6,821 nt of DNA from the NCBI GenBank assembly GCA_937922105.1, contig CAKZVN010000308.1:1-6821 (forward strand), written 5' to 3'. Position 1 is the first letter of the stretch; each line of letters begins with the position of its first letter. This document shows positions 1 to 6,821 of this stretch, one piece after another. This stretch comes from an uncultured Litorilinea sp. Lineage in GTDB: Bacteria > Chloroflexota > Anaerolineae > Caldilineales > Caldilineaceae. Below the pieces are notes generated by a model, which searched no databases, had not been told where the DNA came from, and saw only the letters and a program-made list of their open reading frames with translations. The position numbers and the translations under genes are program-made.

Positions 1-381
1 CACGGCTTAGCCTGGGTCTTGCGCAATTTGGGCTTGGCATATTTGGCCCTGGGTCGTCTTGCCGAGGCGCGCCGCGCCCTGGAGGAATCGTTGGTGCGTT
101 ATCACGCGCTCCAAAGCAGCAACGGTCCGCTCATCCTGGTGGAGGCCTGCGCGTGCTATGTCACTGCACACGGCGCCCGCGCGTTGGCGGCGCATCTCAT
201 GGCAAGCGCGTCGGCCCGCCGCGTCCAGGTCGGCTTGCCGTTGACCACCAATTCGCGCCATGTCTACGCGCGTCTCCGCCTCCCCCGCATCGAGCCTGCC
301 CGCCGGGACCTTGCCCCAACGGAGTGGGAGCGCGTCCTCGCCCAGACTCACGACCTGCTGGCAGAGGTCACCCAGGACTAA
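1..381 (+). CDS. C-terminal end of a TPR-containing ATPase/regulator-like protein (5' partial)
   Basis: The reading frame is open from base 1 to a TAA at 379-381, giving the last 126 residues of a protein whose start lies outside the window. A TTG at base 19 could be read as a start, but the frame and the similarity continue upstream of it, so this is a truncated gene. Residues about 4-40 form a good tetratricopeptide helix pair (RNLGLAYLALGRLAEARRAL, then an EESL helix). After it come a second Ala-rich helical stretch (about 46-70) and a tail resembling the end of large NB-ARC/AAA-type ATPases and LuxR- or SARP-like regulators, in which the last TPRs are followed by an 'AARL.GAA...R...G.PL' segment; here it reads AAHLMASASARRVQVGLPL. 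That assignment is from family memory and is only moderate. In that family the TPRs are a protein- or ligand-sensing platform; the effector domain would be upstream and cannot be seen. The gene converges on pepF. No clear terminator follows its stop. Confidence 0.7.
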   Translation, partial: HGLAWVLRNLGLAYLALGRLAEARRALEESLVRYHALQSSNGPLILVEACACYVTAHGARALAAHLMASASARRVQVGLPLTTNSRHVYARLRLPRIEPARRDLAPTEWERVLAQTHDLLAEVTQD

Positions 382-654
382 AACCCCGGATTACGAAGCA
401 ATGCTCCCCGAAGAGGGCTTGGGATTCGGTGCACTCACGCTCATCGCCCCGCGCATCCGCAGCGAGATCGAGGGGACCGCGCGACGTCGGGCATAGACCA
501 AACGCACGCGCCGTTGCCGGATAGCAGACAAGCGCGATCAACGCGCCGTCGTCACCCCGATCTCGCCCAAAAAAGCCGACCGCCCGTGCCGCAATGGCAG
601 GACGGTCGGCACAAGCGACCTTGAGCGTGGAGACGAGACCGACACAGCGGTTCT
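382..654. other. Convergent intergenic spacer
   Basis: This 273-nt spacer lies between the stop of the rightward TPR gene and the stop of the leftward pepF gene. Apart from the terminator at 569-610 I see no gene in it. A 31-codon frame starting at ATG 401 and ending at 496 lacks a ribosome-binding site and is not called. No hairpin plus T-tract for the rightward gene is evident, so that transcript may end by another mechanism. Confidence 0.6.
569..610 (-). terminator. Rho-independent terminator of the acnA-pepF transcript
   Basis: Arms 575-590 and 596-610 form a long GC-rich stem: an 8-bp GCCGACCG/CGGTCGGC base, a small internal mismatch, then a TGCC/GGCA top with a 5-nt loop. Read on the minus strand, the stem is followed directly by six T residues (complement of the A-run 569-574). 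This is a classic intrinsic terminator starting 44 nt after the pepF stop. On the plus strand no T-tract follows the stem, so it should act in the minus direction only. Confidence 0.85.
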
Positions 655-2469
655 CTAACGCGCCGACGCCTCCAAGCGGTCAATCATCTCCGCGATCACA
701 TCAAAACCGCCCTGCCAGAAGGCGGCATCGGTGATATCAATGCCCGCCTCGCCCAGAATCTCGGTGGGCCGCGCCGAGCCGCCCTGGGCAAGCAGGCGCA
801 GATAGCCGGGCTTGAAGGCCTCACCCTCGGTGCGGTAACGCTTGTAAAGCGACAAAACCAGCAACTGCCCGAAGCTATAGGCATAGCAATAGAAGGGCGT
901 GTGATAGATGTGGGGAATGCTCACCCACTCGTAGCGGAACTCCTCGCCCACCTCCACGCTGTCGCCGAACTGCTCGCGCAGATTCTCGACATAGAGCGCA
1001 TAGAGGTCGTCGGGCGATTTGTTTTCCAGAATCGCAGTGTGGGCCGCGCGCTCATACAGCACGAAGAAGGCCTGGCGCATGACCGTGGCATAAATGTCGC
1101 TGAGCGCGCCCACCAGAATGTCCTGGCGCACCAGTTCGTCCGTTTCTTCGGCCAAAAGGCGGTCCGTAAGCAACTGTTCGGCAAAGACCGATGCAGTCTC
1201 CGCAAGAGGCAGCGACGAATGTTGCGTAAAGACCGAGTGATGCTCAGCCATCATGCTGTGGATGGCGTGCCCCAGCTCATGCGCCAGCGTCGCCACGTCG
1301 CGAATCTTGCCGGTATAGTTCATGAGCACCCAGGGCGTCTGGCTGGGCAGCACCGTGGCGCAGAACGCGCCCCCGCGCTTGCCCTTGCGCGGCAGACTGT
1401 CAATGTGGTTGTCGGCAAAGACCCGCTCCGCCTGAGCCGCGACCTGTGCATCGAACTCGGCGAAAGTCTCCAACACCATCTGCACCGCCTCTGCATAGGG
1501 CACGGTGCGGTCGGAGGTCGTAATGGGCGCGTAGATATCATAGCGGCGCAGTTTCTCCATGCCCAAGAGTTTGGCTTTGAGCTTGAAGAAACGCTGGAAA
1601 AGCGGCGCATTGCGCCGGCAAACCTCCAGCAGCGTATCCACTGCGGCGTCGGGGATGTCGTTGGCAACGTTCTGCACCGCAATGGGTGACGGATATCGAC
1701 GCAACTCCACCTGCTCGGCAAACCAATCGCGCACGCGGCTGACATAGATCTGTGCCAGGATGGGCGCCTCGGCGGCATAGACCCGGTAGAGTTCCTGATA
1801 AGCCGCCGCGCGCAGGTTGGCGTCAGGCGAATAGACATAAGCCATCAGCTGGTCGCGCGTCAACGTCTTGCGTTCGCCCTCCACCTCCAGCGTAAACTCC
1901 AGCCGGCTGGTGAGCATGGAATAGACGGTGATAAGCGCGCTGATACCGTTGGCGTCTTTGATGTTGATGATCTGCTCGGCGCGCTCCTCCAGCGTGTAGG
2001 GCTTGGTACGGCGCATGTCCAGCAAGTAGAAGCGATAGTCGGGGTAGAGTTCGGCGCTGGGCAAGAGCGCGGCAGCCTCGTCGTCGTCCAGGCTTTTCCA
2101 CCAGAGCGAGAAGAAGAGCGCGCGATTTTGCAACGTGGTCAGCGTCTGCTGCATGCGGTTGCGATAGGTGAGCGCGGCAGGCGACTGGGTGTCGGTGGAA
2201 AACCAAAGCGAACCATATGCGCCCAGCACATAGGCCTGCTCGGTGATGCGCTCGTTCAGCTTCACGATCTCCAACAAGGTTGCCGGGTCCATCTCCGGGC
2301 TGAGCCGGTCGCGGTATCCCTCGAAGGCCGCGACGTCGGCTTCCAGCGCCGCCAGCCGCGCGGCAATCGTCTCCTCTTGGGTATCGGGCAACAGGGCGGA
2401 GAGGTCCCATTGCGCCGGTTCATAGCGCGGGGACGCGCCGTTGCTGCTCGCGTGTGTGGGCCGAGTCAA
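655..2469 (-). CDS. pepF: Oligoendopeptidase F, M3-family zinc metallopeptidase
   Basis: This 604-residue protein has the length and motifs of the pepF/M3 oligoendopeptidases, cytosolic zinc enzymes that cut short peptides internally and help recycle peptides from protein turnover or uptake. The zinc motif HELGH is at residues 397-401 (two His ligands and the catalytic Glu398). The third ligand is probably Glu424 in PLAETASVFAE, 27 residues on, close to the spacing in thimet-type M3 enzymes. The substrate-side His/Tyr cluster is seen in IPHIYHTPFYCYAYSFGQL (518-536), which corresponds to the conserved His-Tyr region of the family. The N-terminal third is the helical PepF-type lid domain. There is no signal peptide or membrane segment, which fits a cytosolic enzyme. 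The start is TTG (2467-2469), chosen because AAAGGAG lies 7 nt upstream and no better ATG exists in frame near it. It follows acnA by 23 nt and is followed by a strong terminator, so it is likely the last gene of an acnA-pepF operon. All catalytic residues I can check are present. Confidence 0.95.
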   Translation of the reverse strand: MTRPTHASSNGASPRYEPAQWDLSALLPDTQEETIAARLAALEADVAAFEGYRDRLSPEMDPATLLEIVKLNERITEQAYVLGAYGSLWFSTDTQSPAALTYRNRMQQTLTTLQNRALFFSLWWKSLDDDEAAALLPSAELYPDYRFYLLDMRRTKPYTLEERAEQIINIKDANGISALITVYSMLTSRLEFTLEVEGERKTLTRDQLMAYVYSPDANLRAAAYQELYRVYAAEAPILAQIYVSRVRDWFAEQVELRRYPSPIAVQNVANDIPDAAVDTLLEVCRRNAPLFQRFFKLKAKLLGMEKLRRYDIYAPITTSDRTVPYAEAVQMVLETFAEFDAQVAAQAERVFADNHIDSLPRKGKRGGAFCATVLPSQTPWVLMNYTGKIRDVATLAHELGHAIHSMMAEHHSVFTQHSSLPLAETASVFAEQLLTDRLLAEETDELVRQDILVGALSDIYATVMRQAFFVLYERAAHTAILENKSPDDLYALYVENLREQFGDSVEVGEEFRYEWVSIPHIYHTPFYCYAYSFGQLLVLSLYKRYRTEGEAFKPGYLRLLAQGGSARPTEILGEAGIDITDAAFWQGGFDVIAEMIDRLEASAR

Positions 2470-2476
2470 GGCAAAT

Positions 2477-2483
2477 CTCCTTT
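2477..2483 (-). promoter_or_regulatory. Shine-Dalgarno of pepF, deciding a TTG start
   Basis: Read on the minus strand this is AAAGGAG, with 7 nt to the TTG at 2467-2469. It is near-consensus and sits in the short acnA-pepF gap. It is the main reason to accept the TTG as the real start. Confidence 0.8.
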
Positions 2484-2492
2484 ACGATTGAG

Positions 2493-5198
<2,706 letters not shown>

Positions 5199-5204
5199 AG
5201 TCAA

Positions 5205-5210
5205 TCCTTT
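5205..5210 (-). promoter_or_regulatory. Shine-Dalgarno of acnA
   Basis: Minus-strand AAAGGA lies 6 nt before the ATG at 5196-5198. It rules out the alternative TTG at 5202-5204, which would have no spacer at all. Confidence 0.75.
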
Positions 5211-5230
5211 CGCTGCGACTGGAATTGCAC

Positions 5231-5257
5231 GGTCCCCATCACGTCGGGACCCTTTTT
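5231..5257. promoter_or_regulatory. Short GC hairpin in the acnA leader
   Basis: A perfect 6-bp inverted repeat, GGTCCC (5231-5236) and GGGACC (5246-5251), encloses a 9-nt loop. In the minus-strand acnA mRNA it would form a small hairpin ending about 20 nt before the Shine-Dalgarno. Read on the plus strand the same repeat is followed by C and five T residues (5253-5257), the shape of a short intrinsic terminator, although no plus-strand gene precedes it. It could be a leader structure, an antisense terminator or a protein-binding palindrome; the sequence cannot decide. It is not a eukaryote-style iron-responsive element, since there is no CAGUG loop. Confidence 0.4.
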
Positions 5258-5409
5258 CTGATTGGAAGTTACCTGCCCGGCACCCATGCTACGGGCCGCG
5301 ATTCAACGCGCCAATCGGCGTGGGAGGAAGCGCGCACCGCGCCGCTGCTCATGCGTCACCGTCCGGCAAACCAGCGCAGCCTCGTCGCCGCTCCCCGCCA
5401 AGCGACAAG

Positions 5410-5526
5410 TTATGGATTGCGCCCGCTCCATCTCAAGCCGGCAAGAAACAGGCACAGTGCGCTCAATCCGGCGCTCAGTGCTCCCTGCGTGGTCTGTCGT
5501 TTGGCCTGCATATCGTCGCCCCCCAT
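5410..5526 (-). CDS. Possible 38-residue single-span membrane micro-protein
   Basis: An ATG at 5524-5526 opens a 38-codon frame ending in TAA (5410-5412). GGAG lies 8 nt upstream, an acceptable Shine-Dalgarno. The product has a polar, charged N-terminus (MGGDDMQAKRQTTQ) and then a hydrophobic run, about residues 15-33, rich in Ala, Leu, Gly, Ser, Cys and Phe and ending in LRW followed by basic residues. It could form one short transmembrane helix. I do not recognise it and it could be chance. It lies about 100 nt downstream of the extended -10 candidate and 212 nt before acnA, so if real it would be the first cistron of the acnA transcript. Confidence 0.3.
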   Translation of the reverse strand: MGGDDMQAKRQTTQGALSAGLSALCLFLAGLRWSGRNP

Positions 5527-5624
5527 CCCAATATCTCCACGCCCGTGCCACGGGGATACCCAGCCGGCGCGCGCCGGGTACGACGAAAATGCACTGCGTC
5601 CCCCGTAGGCGCGAGTTGAGCGCA

Positions 5625-5633
5625 ATCATACCA
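5625..5633 (-). promoter_or_regulatory. Extended -10 promoter candidate reading toward acnA
   Basis: On the minus strand these bases read TGGTATGAT, matching the extended -10 form TGnTATAAT with one mismatch. Extended -10 promoters need little or no -35; none is clear here at 16-18 bp (a TTGACA-like TCGACA lies 26 bp upstream, too far). An AT-rich patch sits just upstream. It would start a transcript near 5617-5619 running through the micro-ORF into acnA-pepF, with a leader of about 420 nt. It assumes E. coli-like sigma-70 specificity, so confidence is low. Confidence 0.35.
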
Positions 5634-5676
5634 GGCGCGCGGGGAAATGCTTAAAATGTCGAAGGATTTTGGGAAA

Positions 5677-5770
5677 ATTTGCGGGGCGAGTCCGCGCACA
5701 TGCGGTTCGTGCCAATACTTGGCGAGGTCGTGTCTGCGACTGGGTCCAAGTTCATACAGCCCCCGCAAAT
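5677..5770 (-). other. Inverted-repeat-bounded block, possible structured 3' RNA or terminator
   Basis: A perfect 10-bp inverted repeat, ATTTGCGGGG (5677-5686) and CCCCGCAAAT (5761-5770), encloses 74 nt. Inside are two further pairings: CCGC/GCGG (5692-5695 with 5702-5705), and ACTTGG/CCAAGT (5717-5722 with 5746-5751) around an inner GTCG/CGAC stem (5727-5730 with 5737-5740). Together they could fold as a three-way junction. A competing hairpin, GCCAA-TAC-TTGGC (5711-5723), uses the same TTGG. The block starts 15 nt after the photolyase-like stop on the minus strand, and its 3' arm runs into a short T-run, so it may be the 3' end of that transcript. It matches no RNA family I know. Strand and function are inferred. 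Confidence 0.35.
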
Positions 5771-5785
5771 GCGCGAGGAGACGGC

Positions 5786-6821
5786 TCAGACCGGGTCGAG
5801 CGCCTGCGCCTCCACCCGCTGCCAGTAGCGCGAGAAACGGCGCAGGTCCAGCGACTCCGTTGGCTGCACAAAAGGCGGCTCGTCTAAGACTGTCACCGGC
5901 ACAGTCCGGTTCAGCGTCCGCACCAAGCGCGCAAAGCGCGGCGACGGGCTATAGGTCGTGACGATGCGCGCCGCGCCCTGCTGCGCGGCAAAGCGCGCCA
6001 CTTCCGCCACGACTTCCCCACGGCGAATCGTCACCGGCATCTCCAGCAGCGACTCGTAGAGAAAGACCAGCCGTTTGAGGCTGATGCGCCACTGGGCCAA
6101 CAACTCATCGTCGAAGACAAAGATGGCGGGGGCATCCGCGTGAGCCGCCAGCGCGGGCTGCGTTGCACGCAGGCTGTCGCCGTGGACCCAGACCACAGCC
6201 GGGCCGGAAGCCGTCGCCGATGCAGCGGTGCATGGCGCCACACGCGCCAGCTTGCCCACCTGCGCGGACGGGGCCGCGCCGCGCGCCGGGTCGTGCGGCG
6301 TGCCTTTGGCGGGAAACAGCTCGGCTTCCAGCGCGTCGTAGGACGCGTCGAAGGGACATCTCCGGCGCAACGGGCAGTCGCGGCAATAGACGCCACCCGT
6401 GTTGCGCTCCAAATTCTCGCGATTAAAGAAATAAGGCTTGTGGCTGAAGGTGCTCGCCACCCACTGCCACGACAGATTGTTGCTAGCAGGATCCCCATCC
6501 AGGAGATGGGTCAAGAACCAGGCTGCCCCAGCTTGCCAGCGCACGCGCCGCCAATGTACCACATACGCCGCGGTCCACATGCGCGCATGGTTGTGGAGAT
6601 AGCCGGTGGTCGCCAAGTCGCGGGCGAAGGCGTCCATACACGCCAAGCCGGTCTCGCCCGCGGCAATGTCCGCCGGCAAGATATCGGCATACGCCTCGCC
6701 ACGCCAACCGGTCTTGAGCGCTTCCAGGTCCTCCCATACACCGTCGCCGATGGTGGCGTAAACGCGCTGGAAGTAGTCGCGCCAGCCCAGTTCGGTGATC
6801 AACTTCGCGGCCTGCCCCGGC
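5786..6821 (-). CDS. Photolyase/cryptochrome-family FAD protein with reversed domain order and Cys cluster (5' partial)
   Basis: The frame is open to the right edge; 345 residues are visible, ending in TGA (5786-5788). A TTG at 6800-6802 is in frame, but family-like sequence continues upstream, so the start is outside the window. Counting from the first visible residue (6820), residues 1-130 are the flavin-binding helical domain: ITELGWRDYFQRVY (8-21), TGYLHNHARMW (72-82) and DGDPASNNLSWQWVAST (108-124). The last matches the class I photolyase flavin site, with Asp, an Asn pair and the proximal Trp. Then come SHKPYFFNREN and CRDCPLRRRCPFD, giving Cys146, Cys149 and Cys155; with Cys61 they resemble the four [4Fe-4S] ligands of FeS-type bacterial photolyases. 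An Ala/Pro/Gly-rich linker (about 168-206) leads to a Rossmann-like domain (207-320) with VVWVHGDSLRATQPAL, IFVFDDELL, KRLVFLYESLLEM and a VTIRRGEVVAEVARFA strand-helix, which recall the domain normally at the photolyase N-terminus. The likely role is light-driven DNA repair or blue-light sensing. The FAD domain is confident; the Cys cluster and domain swap are inference. Confidence 0.85.
   Translation of the reverse strand, partial: PGQAAKLITELGWRDYFQRVYATIGDGVWEDLEALKTGWRGEAYADILPADIAAGETGLACMDAFARDLATTGYLHNHARMWTAAYVVHWRRVRWQAGAAWFLTHLLDGDPASNNLSWQWVASTFSHKPYFFNRENLERNTGGVYCRDCPLRRRCPFDASYDALEAELFPAKGTPHDPARGAAPSAQVGKLARVAPCTAASATASGPAVVWVHGDSLRATQPALAAHADAPAIFVFDDELLAQWRISLKRLVFLYESLLEMPVTIRRGEVVAEVARFAAQQGAARIVTTYSPSPRFARLVRTLNRTVPVTVLDEPPFVQPTESLDLRRFSRYWQRVEAQALDPV

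Larger units (their letters stand above)
5199..5785. other. 587-nt intergenic region upstream of acnA
   Basis: No conserved protein gene is visible between the stop of the photolyase-like gene and the acnA start. The stretch contains the acnA ribosome-binding site and leader hairpin, a weakly supported micro-ORF (5410-5526), an extended -10 candidate near 5625-5633, an AT-rich patch (about 5644-5680) that stands out against GC-rich surroundings, and an inverted-repeat-bounded block at 5677-5770. A second small hairpin, CGCC-AATC-GGCG, is at 5309-5320. I found no tRNA, CRISPR repeat or insertion-sequence end. Several longer open frames cross the region on both strands but lack ribosome-binding sites and recognisable protein character. 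Confidence 0.6.

Noticed and set aside
401..496. 31-codon plus-strand frame in the convergent spacer
   Set aside because: No ribosome-binding site, very short, no recognisable sequence. It could be the remnant of an old gene end, but nothing supports that.
901..1689. Plus-strand open frame (262 codons) opposite pepF
   Set aside because: It is an antisense shadow of pepF, covering the complement of the HELGH region, with no domain or ribosome-binding site.
5199..5204. Alternative TTG start giving the aconitase two extra residues
   Set aside because: The TTG directly abuts the AAAGGA Shine-Dalgarno, whereas the ATG six bases on has normal spacing.
5231..5257. Iron-responsive element for an IRP-like aconitase
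   Set aside because: The loop is nine bases without the CAGUGN hexaloop or the bulged C, so the eukaryotic element is not present.
5700..5725. tRNA-like T-arm fragment (GGTTCGTGCC)
   Set aside because: No acceptor, D-arm or anticodon arm can be built around it with tRNA spacing; the outer 10-bp pairing is too long and too distant.
5475..5768. Minus-strand 97-codon frame just after the photolyase-like gene
   Set aside because: It starts with TTG without any Shine-Dalgarno and crosses the AT-rich patch and the promoter candidate. It contains no family motif and is more likely a chance frame.
6800..6802. TTG as the true start of the photolyase-like protein
   Set aside because: The frame stays open to the window edge, and the residues before it (GQAAK) fit the family helix preceding the ELGWRDYFQRVY motif. 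The early part of the FAD domain is still missing, so the gene must begin further right.

Overview
The window is GC-rich bacterial chromosomal DNA with ordinary coding density. It holds four protein genes, two of them cut by the window edges, plus one doubtful micro-ORF. The organism is most consistent with a member of the Chloroflexota or a similar GC-rich, metabolically aerobic or facultative lineage. The reasons are the TPR/ATPase-regulator tail at the left edge, a protein type very abundant in that phylum, the FAD-binding photolyase-like protein at the right edge, and the use of TTG starts. This taxonomic guess is inference from protein style only; there is no rRNA or other marker here.

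Layout. Bases 1-381 (+) are the 3' end of a gene for a large TPR-containing protein, probably an ATPase or transcriptional regulator. It converges on a minus-strand block. Bases 382-654 are a convergent spacer containing a good Rho-independent terminator (569-610) for the minus-strand transcript. Bases 655-2469 (-) encode an M3-family zinc oligoendopeptidase F (pepF) with a TTG start and a strong Shine-Dalgarno. Bases 2493-5198 (-) encode a full-length aconitase of the AcnA type. The aconitase stop and the pepF start are only 23 nt apart, so the two are probably one operon (acnA-pepF) ending at the terminator. An 11-bp tandem duplication sits exactly at this junction.

Bases 5199-5785 are a 587-nt non-coding stretch. 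It holds the acnA ribosome-binding site, a short GC hairpin in the acnA leader, a possible 38-residue membrane micro-ORF (5410-5526, minus), an extended -10 promoter candidate (around 5625-5633, minus) and an inverted-repeat-bounded block with internal hairpins (5677-5770) just after the next gene's stop. Bases 5786-6821 (-) are the 3' part of a photolyase/cryptochrome-family gene, open to the right edge.

The most interesting item is this photolyase-family protein. The flavin-binding helical domain comes first, and what looks like the Rossmann-type 'N-terminal' photolyase domain comes after it, the reverse of the usual order. Between them is a Cys-x2-Cys-x5-Cys-Pro-Phe motif which, with one Cys upstream of the TGYLHNHARMW motif, is placed like the four iron-sulfur ligands of bacterial FeS-type photolyases/cryptochromes. 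The class I CPD-photolyase flavin-site motif is also intact. The core pair acnA-pepF is housekeeping: TCA-cycle isomerisation and cytosolic peptide turnover.
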